Shown here one piece after another: positions 54,971 to 62,946 of a stretch of DNA of 64,000 nucleotides. Both the position numbers and the translations under genes were made by a program. The stretch is from assembly GCF_030815985.1 (NCBI RefSeq), contig NZ_JAUSXM010000001.1, positions 3,100,001-3,164,000 on the forward strand, read 5' to 3'. Below the pieces are notes generated by a model. That model worked only from the letters and a program-made list of their open reading frames with translations. It was not told the DNA's origin and searched no databases. Source of the DNA: Paenibacillus sp. W2I17 (GTDB lineage: Bacteria > Bacillota > Bacilli > Paenibacillales > Paenibacillaceae). Within the stretch, counting starts at the first letter, position 1; each line of letters begins with the position of its first letter.

Positions 54971-55119
54971 GCAATGTAGCCGTTCCGGTTACGAATCGTT
55001 TTTCGGATCGCTGTTATCCCCGTATTTCTTTGATTCCCTTTTTAAAAGGGAGAAATCCGGCGATAAAGGCGAACGCTCTGCTTCCTACAAATCGATTTCG
55101 TCCCCTGCACTACTTTTGC
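54971..55119 (+). repeat. 149-nt structured palindromic repeat, copy C
   Basis: Ends GCAA-T-GTAG (54971-54979) and CTAC-TT-TTGC (55110-55119) are complementary. The core hairpin TTATC-C-CCG-T-ATTTC (55014-55028) pairs with GAAAT-C-CGG-C-GATAA (55052-55066), with apical CCCTTTTTAAAAGGG. Next to it an ACGAA/TTCGT pair is kept. It lies in the long 5' untranslated region of htpG, antisense to it. Confidence 0.8.
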
Positions 55120-55304
55120 ATTTGATCAGGAACTTATTTAAGGATTAGAGCCTTCTATTAAAATGGATTCTGTTGATTAAGCAAACATTTCGCTTCTTCC
55201 GGTTCTGTTGCATACCTTGGCTTCGCATGTCCTACTCAGGTTCAATATCTATTTTCGAAAACAGAATCATTCCATATGTAGTCGTGTAGTAAAAACATCA
55301 TCTG

Positions 55305-55331
55305 TTAGCACTCTAATGATCGGAGTGCTAA
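55305..55331. promoter_or_regulatory. CIRCE element (HrcA operator)
   Basis: TTAGCACTC (55305-55313), nine bases, GAGTGCTAA (55323-55331): a perfect match to the CIRCE consensus used by HrcA. It lies immediately downstream of a minus-strand promoter pointing at htpG, about 500 bases from its start codon. No other gene is close enough to be the target. Confidence 0.9.
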
Positions 55332-55343
55332 ACCCTTCCTTTT

Positions 55344-55372
55344 ATATAACATATGGGAAAATTGGGTGTCAA
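55344..55372 (-). promoter_or_regulatory. Sigma-A promoter for htpG
   Basis: On the minus strand: -35 TTGACA (55372-55367), 17-base spacer, -10 TTATAT (55349-55344). The predicted start near 55337 is directly before the CIRCE element. This gives htpG a leader of about 530 bases. Confidence 0.7.
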
Positions 55373-55466
55373 TACGTAGGCGGTTATTTTAACTAAAAGA
55401 TCAAATAACTCTTTAACTTTTGCACATTACCAATTATTTTAACGTAATCCCGCGGGTAAAACAAAA

Positions 55467-55494
55467 GCCGCCTCGAACCAAAGTTCGAACCGGC
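55467..55494 (-). terminator. Hairpin terminator, possibly of the ABC importer operon
   Basis: GCCG..CGAAC-CAAA-GTTCG..CGGC forms an interrupted stem; on the minus strand U-rich sequence follows (TTTTGTTTT). It is the first such hairpin after the permease gene and would lie between that operon and the htpG promoter. It also contains the palindrome CGAAC-N4-GTTCG (55474-55487). Confidence 0.55.
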
Positions 55495-55663
55495 ATGGGG
55501 AAAGATTGTGATGTGTCTGTGCTTTAGTAGATAGCGTTAAAACATATCCATCTAATGTACCTTGGAGTATCCTCGGCCTTACTGTGTTGAGACTGATGTA
55601 TTAGCATGTTCGCATGTTGGTATTGTGGTTGCTTGAATGTCTTGAGCAGCATGACAGTCATGC

Positions 55664-55858
55664 GCTAACGAATCTCAGAGGCGTTATTTAGCCTTTTTGG
55701 GATGACTTCATAAACTAAGAATCGTAATCACGCTATTTCTCGACTTTAGCCAACCTTTTGAGACTTTCCGCAGGTTTTCGCAAAATAGCGCGTGTGAGGT
55801 TCGTTAGAATGGGGAATTGAGTGGAAATCGTAAAATAAGGTCTCCCGAGTTCGTTAGA
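55664..55858. repeat. Inverted/direct repeat group around TTCGTTAGA
   Basis: GCTAACGAATCTCAGAGGCG...TATTTAG (55664-55691) is the imperfect reverse complement of AAAATAGCGCGTGTGAGGTTCGTTAGA (55782-55808). The latter recurs in direct orientation, 50 bases on, as AAAATAAGGTCTCCCGAGTTCGTTAGA (55832-55858). The group spans about 195 bases, has no coding capacity, and resembles an intergenic repeat family. Confidence 0.6.
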
Positions 55859-56005
55859 GTTGAAGCAAATGTTGGCGTTACAGCTTCAGATAGGATTGTG
55901 ATAATAATTAGTGCTTACGGTTAGTGTTAACGTTAGCTTTGGCACGCATGCTGCGTTACAGAAGAAGTTAGGCTTGCAGAGCTAGAGTTTCAAATCAAAG
56001 TTGCA

Positions 56006-56187
56006 GTTTGAGTTCGAGCTTGGGTTACAAGTTACGGTTACGGTTACGGTTACGGTTACGGTTACGGTTACGGTTACGGTTACGGTTACGGTTACGGTTA
56101 CGGTTACGGTTACGGTTACGGTTACGGTTACGGTTTGAGTTTGAGTTTGAGTTTGAGTTTGAGTTTGAGTTTGAGTTTGAGTTTTGA
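56006..56187. repeat. Two abutting hexanucleotide arrays, (GTTACG)17 and (GTTTGA)8
   Basis: Seventeen perfect GTTACG units (56031-56132) are followed in register by eight perfect GTTTGA units (56133-56180) and one 7-base GTTTTGA. Degenerate units GTTTGA, GTTCGA, GCTTGG, GTTACA precede (56006-56029). The array ends six bases before the permease stop codon (56193-56195), so it is in the 3' untranslated region of the importer operon. The array gives VT or TQ dipeptide repeats in one minus-strand frame, but this is not supported as a gene. Confidence 0.92.
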
Positions 56188-56192
56188 TAATT

Positions 56193-57092
56193 CTACTTTT
56201 TCGCCATTTTAGGATCAAGGGTGTCACGCAGGCCATCGCCCATTAGGTTGAAGCCGAGAACGGTCAACATAATGGAAACGCCGGGGAAGATCAGTGTCCA
56301 CGGTGCTTTTTGTATAAACTGACGGGAGTCTGACAGCATTTTACCCCATTCGGGATCGGGTGGTTGTGCGCCCATGCCTAGAAATCCGAGCGCAGCAGCT
56401 TCGATGATCGCAGTCCCAATTCCAAGTGTACCCTGCACAATCAGCGGAGTAAGGCTGTTGGGCAAGATGTGGCGAAACAAGATTCGCCCATTGCCCGCTC
56501 CAAGTGTCCGTGCCGACGTAATGAATTCCTCCTGTCTCAAGCTGAGTACCCGTGAACGCACCAATCTTCCGTAGGTCGGGATGTTCACGATGGCGATGGC
56601 GAGCAGTGCATTTTGCAACGACGGGCCCAATATCGCCACAATGGCGATGGCTAGCAAAATCCCCGGAAAGGCGAGCAAGATATCAAATAGACGCGAGATA
56701 AGCATGTCCGCCCATTTTCCATAAAATCCGGCAATCAGACCAAGCAGCGTACCCGCAATAATGGAACCAATGACGGAGAAAAAGCCCACCCACAAGGAAA
56801 TACGCGCCCCATGCAGCACTCTGGAAAACACGTCACGCCCCAGATCATCAGTACCAAACCAATGCTCTGCCGAAGGGGCCTGAAGCCGATCCACCAGCAC
56901 CTGTTCCTTGTAATCGTAAGGTGCGATGTATGGCGCGAGGAAGGCCAACAGGATAAAAAATACGATAATAATCAGACCTGCAAGCGCAAGCCGATTTCTC
57001 CGAAACGTTCTCCACGCTTCCCGCCATGGACCGGATGTGCTCGCCGACGCAGCGTCAATGGATGGTCCGGTATTGGTCGATAATTTGGCCAT
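56193..57092 (-). CDS. ABC importer permease, DppC/OppC type
   Basis: The 299-residue membrane protein has six helices and an N-terminal extension (OppC_N, FRRNRLALAGLIIIVFFILLAFLAPYIAPYD), EQVLVDRLQAPSAEHWFGTDDLGRDVFSRVLHGARISLWVG, and the EAA-type cytosolic loop YGRLVRSRVLSLRQEEFITSARTLGAGNGRILFRHILPNSL contacting the ATPase. ATG 57092 follows AAAGGAG. It is the last gene of the operon; the hexamer array starts at its stop. Confidence 0.93.
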   Translation of the reverse strand: MAKLSTNTGPSIDAASASTSGPWREAWRTFRRNRLALAGLIIIVFFILLAFLAPYIAPYDYKEQVLVDRLQAPSAEHWFGTDDLGRDVFSRVLHGARISLWVGFFSVIGSIIAGTLLGLIAGFYGKWADMLISRLFDILLAFPGILLAIAIVAILGPSLQNALLAIAIVNIPTYGRLVRSRVLSLRQEEFITSARTLGAGNGRILFRHILPNSLTPLIVQGTLGIGTAIIEAAALGFLGMGAQPPDPEWGKMLSDSRQFIQKAPWTLIFPGVSIMLTVLGFNLMGDGLRDTLDPKMAKK

Positions 57093-57144
57093 GCGGTGTC
57101 TCCTTTCTTGGATATGAATATAACAAAAGATCAGCGCGTTCTAT

Positions 57145-57294
57145 TACACTCAAGCACTACGATTGGCAGTATCATCTTCTGATTGCTGTTATCCCCCAGA
57201 TTATATTGATCCACCTATTTAAAGGTGAAAATCCGGTGATACATGCACAGCCTATGCTTCCGATGTAGCTTTCTTTTAGAAAGCTTTTAGCTTC
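57145..57294 (+). repeat. 149-nt-type palindromic repeat, copy D (degenerate)
   Basis: The core TTATC-CCCC-AGATT (57189-57202) pairs with AATCCGGTGATA (57230-57241), with apical CACCT/AGGTG, and starts with TTACACT like copy A. The conserved GGCGAACGC segment is degraded and the 3' end is unclear. It lies in the 232-base gap between the two permease genes, so it sits inside the operon transcript. Confidence 0.6.
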
Positions 57295-57324
57295 GATTCT
57301 GCAGATTGGTTCTTGATGGAGTTC

Positions 57325-58329
57325 CTATTTATAACTAATACGAGGATCAAACACGGCGTAGAGCAAGTCCACAATCAGGTTGATTACCACGAAAAAGAAC
57401 GCCACGATCAGAATGCCACTCTGGATCACCGGATAGTCCCGCGAACTAATTGCTTCATATATATAACGTCCCACGCCCGGCCAGGCAAAGATCGTTTCGG
57501 TCAACACCGCACCCCCGAGCAATGACCCAGTCTGGATGCCGATAACCGTGAGGACGGGAATAAACGCATTTTTGAGCGCATGTCCATATACGACAAAAAA
57601 CGGACCCAGTCCCTTCGCCTTTGCTGTACGAATGTAATCGGAACTCATCACTTCCAGCATGCTGGAACGGGTCATCCGGGCAATAACAGCCATTGGAATC
57701 GTTCCCAGTGCAACACTTGGCAGAATCAAATGTTTCGTTACGGTCCACAACTGATTCCATTGTCCAGCAATCATCGTATCCAGCACATACAAGCCCGTAA
57801 TGGCTTCCACCGGATCACGTGCATTCATGCGCCCAATGGACGGCAGCCACTGCAACTTGTTCGCAAACAGCCATTGTTCCATCAGACCGAGCCAGAAGAT
57901 CGGCATGGATACACCCACCAAAGCAATGACCATACAGCAATAATCAAACCAGGAGTTGTGCTTCCATGCACTGACAATACCGGCATTCACCCCAATAATG
58001 ACAGCAAACAACATACTTGCCATCGTTAATTCAAGGGTTGCTGTCAGATAAGGCACAATTTCCTGGGCAATAGGCACCTTGGTTCGGATGGATGTTCCAA
58101 GGTCGCCTTTGAGCAAATCGCCCAAGTAGGCGAAATATTGCTGGAACCAGGGTTTATCCAGACCGAGCTGGTCACGGAGGGCCTGCTTGGATTGTTCGGT
58201 TGCCTTTTGCCCAAGTATGGTCTCGGCCGGGTCACCCGGGATGGCGTGGATGATGGAAAAGACAATCAGAGTCATGCCCAGCAGTACGGGCAGCAACACA
58301 AGCACACGTTTGACAATATAGCTGTTCAA
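57325..58329 (-). CDS. ABC importer permease, DppB/OppB type
   Basis: The 334-residue membrane protein has six helices: RVLVLLPVLLGMTLIVFSIIHAIPGDP (first), TKVPIAQEIVPYLTATLELTMASMLFAVIIGVNAG, and the ATPase-contact loop RMTRSSMLEVMSSDYIRTAKAKGLGPFFVVYGHALKNAFIPVLTVIG. The start appears to be TTG 58329, 8 bases after AGGTG. It lies between the binding-protein gene and DppC, each separated by over 200 bases containing hairpins, unusual for this operon type. Confidence 0.93.
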   Translation of the reverse strand: MNSYIVKRVLVLLPVLLGMTLIVFSIIHAIPGDPAETILGQKATEQSKQALRDQLGLDKPWFQQYFAYLGDLLKGDLGTSIRTKVPIAQEIVPYLTATLELTMASMLFAVIIGVNAGIVSAWKHNSWFDYCCMVIALVGVSMPIFWLGLMEQWLFANKLQWLPSIGRMNARDPVEAITGLYVLDTMIAGQWNQLWTVTKHLILPSVALGTIPMAVIARMTRSSMLEVMSSDYIRTAKAKGLGPFFVVYGHALKNAFIPVLTVIGIQTGSLLGGAVLTETIFAWPGVGRYIYEAISSRDYPVIQSGILIVAFFFVVINLIVDLLYAVFDPRISYK

Positions 58330-58367
58330 TCCTGTTCACCTGCCTTCGACATATCGTGCAAAAATAA

Positions 58368-58448
58368 AAAGCGCCGGCAGACACGTATGCTTTGGATAGT
58401 TACGTCCGGATGTGGGTTCTGCCAAGCATTGCGTCTCACCAGCGCTTT
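58368..58448 (-). terminator. Strong internal terminator/attenuator between binding protein and permeases
   Basis: AAAGCGC (58368-58374) pairs with GCGCTTT (58442-58448). Inside, GG/CC, GAC/GTC, ATGC/GCAT and TTGG/CCAA continue the stem with small bulges. On the minus strand the hairpin is followed by a run of U (TTTTTATTTTTG). It would lower permease transcription relative to binding protein, a common stoichiometry control. Confidence 0.75.
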
Positions 58449-58537
58449 GAGAGAAAGAATTAAAACGTAACTACTCCGAACTGTAGTGCCATCTTCAGAT
58501 CGCAGTTATCCTGAAATGGATAAGTTCAGCTTACAGC

Positions 58538-60190
58538 TTACTCAAAATAAGCACCGGCATAGGATTCGGTGCCCAGTGGAGAAGGGACGAAACCTTTCAG
58601 GTTGGCTTTACCCGCCAGAATTGGCGTCGTGTGTACCAGAGGAATCCATGGTGCGTCTTCCTTGATCATCGCCTGCGCTTGTTTGTACAGTTCAGCACGC
58701 TTGTCCTGATCGGTTTCTTTCTGTGCACCCGTCAGCAATGTGTGTAATTCTTCGTTTACATAATAACTGCGGTTATTGCTTGGAATGGCATCTTTATCCA
58801 GCAGTGTATACAGGAAGTTATCTGGGTCACCATTGTCACCTGTCCAGCCGAGCATGTAAATGTCGTCCTTCTCCCCGGCCTTTGTATCTTCGAGATACGT
58901 TGCCCACTCCGGTGATTCGATGGTGACGGTCACTCCGATTTTCTCAAAATCAGCCTGGATTGCTTCCGCAACCTTCTTGCCATCAGGCATATACGGACGG
59001 GATACCGGCATCGCATAGAAGGTTACCGGATCAGGCAATCCGTCAGGGAAGCCAGCTTCGGCGAGTAGAGCTTTTGCTTTTTCCAGATCATATGGGTAAT
59101 CCTCAATGGTATCGTTGTATCCCCACAGCGTTGGAGGCATCGGGTTCACAGCAGGCTCTGCTTGTCCAGCAAAAAACGCATCAATGAGGGCCTGTTTGTT
59201 CACCGCATGGTTGAGGGCTTGTCTGACTTTGACATTATCAAATGGTTTCTTCTTGAAGTTAAAGCCGATGTACGCCACGTTGAACGGTGGACGCTCGATC
59301 TTCTGTAACTCGCTGTTGCCCTCAAGAATGGACAGATCGTCCGGGTTCAGGTCTTCCATGACATCAATCTCGCCGTTTTGCAGGGCATTGAAGCGAGCTG
59401 TATTATCCGGAATGGAACGAACGATTACTTTGTTCAGCTTTGGGAGTCCTTCTTTCCAATAGTCCGCGTTTTTCTCCAGGGTGATGGAGTCGTTACGCTT
59501 CCACTCTTTGAATACAAATGGGCCGGTGCCCACAGGCTCGCTCTTGAAGTTTTCTTTCTTCTCCTGAATCGCGGTTGGGCTGGCAATGCCAAATGGCGTC
59601 ATCGCAATATTTTGCAGGAAAGGCGCTTGTGGCTGGTTCAAAGTGAACTCCACCGTAGTCTCGTCCGTCGCCTTCACTTCCTTGATCACACGTCCGTCCT
59701 CTGGACCAAACATGGAGTCGTAATAATCGAAGGAATCTCCCTCGAATTTATATTCACTCGCCGGATCGCCCCAGCGGTTGAAGTTGAACACAACAGCCTC
59801 TGCGTTGAAGTCAGTTCCATCATGGAATTTCACACCGGACTTCAGCTTAAACACATACTTGAGCCCATCCGCCGAAATCTCCCAGCTCTCTGCTAGTCCA
59901 GGAATGACCTCTGTTCCGCCTTCCTTGTAGTCCAGCAATGAATCAAACACCTGATGCCCAATCTTCAGCGACTCCCCATCGGTTACAATCGCCGGGTCGA
60001 GTGCTACGGAATCCCCACCACGCCCCATAATCATCGTATCCTGCGCTACCGTTTCGGTTGGAGGGTCGGTTCCTTCTGCCGGAGCAGGCGTAGTCTCTCC
60101 ACTCTCGTTACTGGAGCAACCAGACAACACCAATACGGTACTTAAGGCCATCGTTAGAACACCGGACATCCATTTTTTTCTCATTCGCAT
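58538..60190 (-). CDS. Peptide-type ABC importer substrate-binding lipoprotein
   Basis: The 550-residue precursor has a signal peptide and lipobox (VLVLSGCSSNESGE; Cys is lipidated) and then family 5 binding-protein sequence: VIPGLAESWEISADGLKYVFKLKSGVKFHDGTDFNAEAVVFNFNRW, LNQPQAPFLQNIAMTPFGIASP, VRQALNHAVNKQALIDAFF. The start is ATG 60190 (AAGGG upstream), with an ATG at 60184 also possible. It probably binds oligopeptides or opines; specificity is not readable. ATPase genes (dppD/dppF) are absent from the operon. Confidence 0.93.
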   Translation of the reverse strand: MRMRKKWMSGVLTMALSTVLVLSGCSSNESGETTPAPAEGTDPPTETVAQDTMIMGRGGDSVALDPAIVTDGESLKIGHQVFDSLLDYKEGGTEVIPGLAESWEISADGLKYVFKLKSGVKFHDGTDFNAEAVVFNFNRWGDPASEYKFEGDSFDYYDSMFGPEDGRVIKEVKATDETTVEFTLNQPQAPFLQNIAMTPFGIASPTAIQEKKENFKSEPVGTGPFVFKEWKRNDSITLEKNADYWKEGLPKLNKVIVRSIPDNTARFNALQNGEIDVMEDLNPDDLSILEGNSELQKIERPPFNVAYIGFNFKKKPFDNVKVRQALNHAVNKQALIDAFFAGQAEPAVNPMPPTLWGYNDTIEDYPYDLEKAKALLAEAGFPDGLPDPVTFYAMPVSRPYMPDGKKVAEAIQADFEKIGVTVTIESPEWATYLEDTKAGEKDDIYMLGWTGDNGDPDNFLYTLLDKDAIPSNNRSYYVNEELHTLLTGAQKETDQDKRAELYKQAQAMIKEDAPWIPLVHTTPILAGKANLKGFVPSPLGTESYAGAYFE

Positions 60191-61125
60191 ACGTACAACA
60201 CCCTTCCCTGTCTCATAATGTGTGTGATGCTGGCATGAAAGATCTCCAATGTTGGCAATCGGTTTGGTGCTATGTATCATATAAAAGGCTTTAGATGCCT
60301 GCGATACCTGTGTTAAGGTTCTGGGAAAAGTAAGGCATGTATATGAAATGTAAAAATAGCATGGGATACGTATGGAATACAGGTAAATATCAGATCAACG
60401 TGCACTGGATTAAGAACATGAATTGATTACTTTTATAGAAAAAGAAAAGGTTCAACAACGTATCTTGTGAGATGAATCTATGAAATTGAATGAAATTGTT
60501 GCGTTTTATTTGAACTAAGGTCAATAAGCAACAGCGAATGGGTACGGACCGATAAAAGCAAGTTTAAGTTGGTAGATTAAAAATACTGATGGGCATATGG
60601 ATACTACGCTGCTGGCTATGCTATAAAGTCTGCTCCTTGAGCGGGTCGCGGATCATTTTGAGTATGGAGTATGGAGTATGGGAGCTGGACTAGGTATCGT
60701 TTGCAATACGGACGAAAGAAACTCAACATAGGCTAGGTTGTTTGATGAATCGTGTAAGTTGTTTAAGGTGGTGGCTTTCTCTTGCAGATTGGATGTGTAA
60801 AATGTATGAACGAGTCATCTTGAGATGTTGGATTGTACAACAGGGAGACATTACAATAACGTCATATGTTATGGTTTTGTCATGATGAGGAGGATTGTGT
60901 AAATAAACTGTGGTGAAAAACAATTTCGTGTAACTTACTTTACATCACATTAATCAATTAGACAAGAGATTTACAGACATAAGTCTTCAACTTTATTATA
61001 TGTGTTAATATCACTTACACAAAACACAAAAAAGGAACACAGTTCGACAAAAAAGCGTCTCGTGTTCCTTCTCCACTCAATCCACATTCAGATAAAATCA
61101 ACATATTAATTTGCTGAGAATCAGC
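60191..61125. other. Intergenic region between importer operon and endolysin gene
   Basis: This ~935-base AT-rich region holds the importer promoter and the endolysin terminator (61032-61070). A GAGTATG triplet repeat occurs at 60658-60678. A 66-codon minus-strand frame at 60723-60923 lacks a good ribosome binding site and is not called. It may contain the prophage boundary, but I could not identify att repeats from one side. Confidence 0.45.
61032..61070 (-). terminator. Terminator of the endolysin gene
   Basis: AAGGAACAC pairs with GTGTTCCTT over 9 bp; an A run upstream on the plus strand supplies the U tract on the minus strand. It ends the phage lysis module. Confidence 0.85.
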
Positions 61126-62073
61126 TCACTTTTTAAACAAACCTCTGCGATGCATCACGGTAATAAAACGGTAAAAATCATAACTCGCCCCATTATCGAT
61201 ACTGAACAATGGATTTTTGGTGTCATATGCCAGTGCTGCATCCACAGCTGCCTTTGCCCATACTGGAACTTCCATTTGCTGACGCGCCTGCAGTTTGTCG
61301 ACCTGGGATTTGAGCGCATCAAACGCTGCTTTCTCTTCGGCTGTCATCGGTTCGCCCCCTTTCGGTGGTTCGGTTGGTGGATTCGGATGACTTGGATTCG
61401 TTGGATTGGATGGCTCCGGTGGTTTCGGAGTGGCTGCTGCGTATCTTGCTCTGAGCTGTGCCGCTGTTCCCTCGAATTCATTCATATCCACGTTGCCACT
61501 AATACCATTCACCTTGCCCGAATCCGTATACTGCCAGAACGTCCAACGCTTCCATGCCGGCTGGTCTTCCGGTACACGGGTGTTGCTGTAACGTGCGATC
61601 CACAGATCGTATGAGCTGAGTGATGTATCAAAATTCCCGGCAAATGAATTGCCCGTGTATATGATCGGTTTCACACCTGTCAGACGTTGTAATTCGGTTA
61701 AAAAAGCTTTGGCAACTGTATTCATCTGCGCTTTGCTCAGGTTGCCGGGGTTGTTCTCGTAGTCCATGACGGGTGCAAGTTGTAACGCTTTGGCCCCTCC
61801 AACTTTGTTAAGTGTGTTGGCATAATGCGCCGCTTCGGCCTTGGCACCATCGGTAGATGTCGCACGGAAGAAGTGATACGTTCCGACCAGCATGCCCGCC
61901 GCCAGTGCACCGGTTACATTTTTCTGGTAATTTGGATCGGTATATGTCTGTCCCTCGGTTGCCTTGATGAATACAAATGTCATGCCACTCGCCTTCACCT
62001 TCGCCCAGTCAATATTGTCCTGGTAACGAGAGACGTCAATGCCCTGTGTGTTGCCCGAACTTCTCGTTTGCAT
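61126..62073 (-). CDS. GH25 lysozyme-type phage endolysin
   Basis: The 315-residue muramidase hydrolyses the MurNAc-GlcNAc bond. The GH25 domain (~residues 10-195) contains QGIDVSRYQDNIDWAKVK (first catalytic Asp), VFIKATEGQTY, APVMDYENN (catalytic Asp-x-Glu) and WTFWQYTDSGKVNGISGNVDMNEF. A proline-rich linker (PKPPEPSNPTNPSHPNPPTEPP) leads to a C-terminal helical tail with a coiled-coil and ending FYRFITVMHRRGLFKK. ATG 62073 follows AAGGG; frame extends to 62118. It follows a holin, so it is the lysis enzyme. Confidence 0.93.
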   Translation of the reverse strand: MQTRSSGNTQGIDVSRYQDNIDWAKVKASGMTFVFIKATEGQTYTDPNYQKNVTGALAAGMLVGTYHFFRATSTDGAKAEAAHYANTLNKVGGAKALQLAPVMDYENNPGNLSKAQMNTVAKAFLTELQRLTGVKPIIYTGNSFAGNFDTSLSSYDLWIARYSNTRVPEDQPAWKRWTFWQYTDSGKVNGISGNVDMNEFEGTAAQLRARYAAATPKPPEPSNPTNPSHPNPPTEPPKGGEPMTAEEKAAFDALKSQVDKLQARQQMEVPVWAKAAVDAALAYDTKNPLFSIDNGASYDFYRFITVMHRRGLFKK

Positions 62074-62325
62074 GTTTCTCACACCCTTTATGCGGCAAAT
62101 TGCCGTTTGTATCAGCATTTTACATCATTCGATTCAAGCGTTCCTAAGTACAAGTATAGACAGATTAGAGCATTCTGATCTATACATTGCTGATTGGATG
62201 TCACTCTCTGGATTGATACAAAATGTTCCTATAGTTAATGCGGTTGGATCAGGGGTTGCTTGTGTGCGTGTCCTTGATGTGTTTTATATATGTGTAGTTT
62301 CACGTGCTAGCTTGCTATAGTCGCA

Positions 62326-62823
62326 TTACTTCTTACTATCCCCAGCCTGTGAATCTATGTCATCCGGATCTTCCTGTGAAAAAGAGTCTTTGGCACTTGG
62401 GGAGAAGTTACCGGGGAGCTCCCCGGTTCCCCCTTTGCCCTTTAGCACTTCAATGGCTTGCCGAATCACAGGCGGAATGGGAGCGCCCAACTTGCCTCCA
62501 TTCTCGATAATGGACAATAACTCATTTGCGATATAAAAAAAGGCGACCGCATCCCTGAACAAATGTCCGTCTCCCAGAACACCGTCCACCAGATGAGCCA
62601 CCGATACCATTGCAAATATAAATACCTTTCGTGCGATGCCGAACATCCCAACGTTACTTTCTAACTTGCCACTCATACCCGCCGCTGCGATGCCCGTTAG
62701 GTAATCGAGGATGACGAATACGAGTAGTACACCGAGCACGCCTGACCAGCCTCCGAAGAAGTAGGTTACTGAGCTGCTCATGAGTGCAATTCCCCATTTC
62801 CATAGGGTATCCCATCTTTCCAT
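62326..62823 (-). CDS. Phage holin (toxin-secretion/lysis holin family)
   Basis: The 165-residue protein has three predicted transmembrane segments and the family pattern FFGGWSGVLGVLLVFVILDYLTGIAAA ... KVFIFAMVSVAHLVDGVLG ... FRDAVAFFYIANELLSIIENGGKLGAPIPP. It makes the membrane hole for endolysin release. A good GGAGG lies before ATG 62823. The C-terminal charged tail (EDPDDIDSQAGDSKK) is typical. It lies upstream of the endolysin with a 252-base gap to its start. Confidence 0.92.
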   Translation of the reverse strand: MERWDTLWKWGIALMSSSVTYFFGGWSGVLGVLLVFVILDYLTGIAAAGMSGKLESNVGMFGIARKVFIFAMVSVAHLVDGVLGDGHLFRDAVAFFYIANELLSIIENGGKLGAPIPPVIRQAIEVLKGKGGTGELPGNFSPSAKDSFSQEDPDDIDSQAGDSKK

Positions 62824-62946
62824 GGTTTCACCTCCATTAAGTTACTTCTATTGCTTAAATTACATAATAGTATAGTTTCAATCCACTTTAGAAATCTTAA
62901 TCCTGAACAACATCTCACTTTAATGACCATATTCGATGGGGCGCTG

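Larger units (their letters stand above)
54802..56192. other. 1.4-kb non-coding region with repeats and htpG promoter
   Basis: This stretch has no supportable gene. In order it holds: htpG 5' untranslated region with repeat copy C (54971-55119); CIRCE (55305-55331) and promoter (55344-55372); a hairpin terminator (55467-55494); the TTCGTTAGA repeat group (55664-55858); degenerate hexamers (55910-56030) and the two perfect hexamer arrays (56031-56180). The remaining bases showed nothing I recognise. Confidence 0.6.

Noticed and set aside
55474..55487. CGAAC-N4-GTTCG, similar to a LexA box
   Set aside because: The spacer CAAA does not fit the usual RNRY core and the site is explained as part of a hairpin terminator far from any damage-response gene.
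56031..56180. CRISPR array or telomere-like repeat
   Set aside because: Units are contiguous hexamers without spacers and no cas genes are present; similarity to eukaryotic telomere repeats is superficial.
55982..56236. 84-codon minus-strand frame of TQ and VT repeats
   Set aside because: It is the translation of the hexamer arrays plus antisense-frame permease sequence; its ATG lies inside the permease gene and there is no ribosome binding site.
58455..58530. Possible fifth copy of the 149-nt element (GCAGTTATCC...GGATAA)
   Set aside because: Only about 25 bases resemble the core and no outer stem or conserved 3' segment is present; too weak to count.
60723..60923. 66-codon minus-strand frame upstream of the endolysin
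   Set aside because: No ribosome binding site, atypical residue content, no neighbour context.
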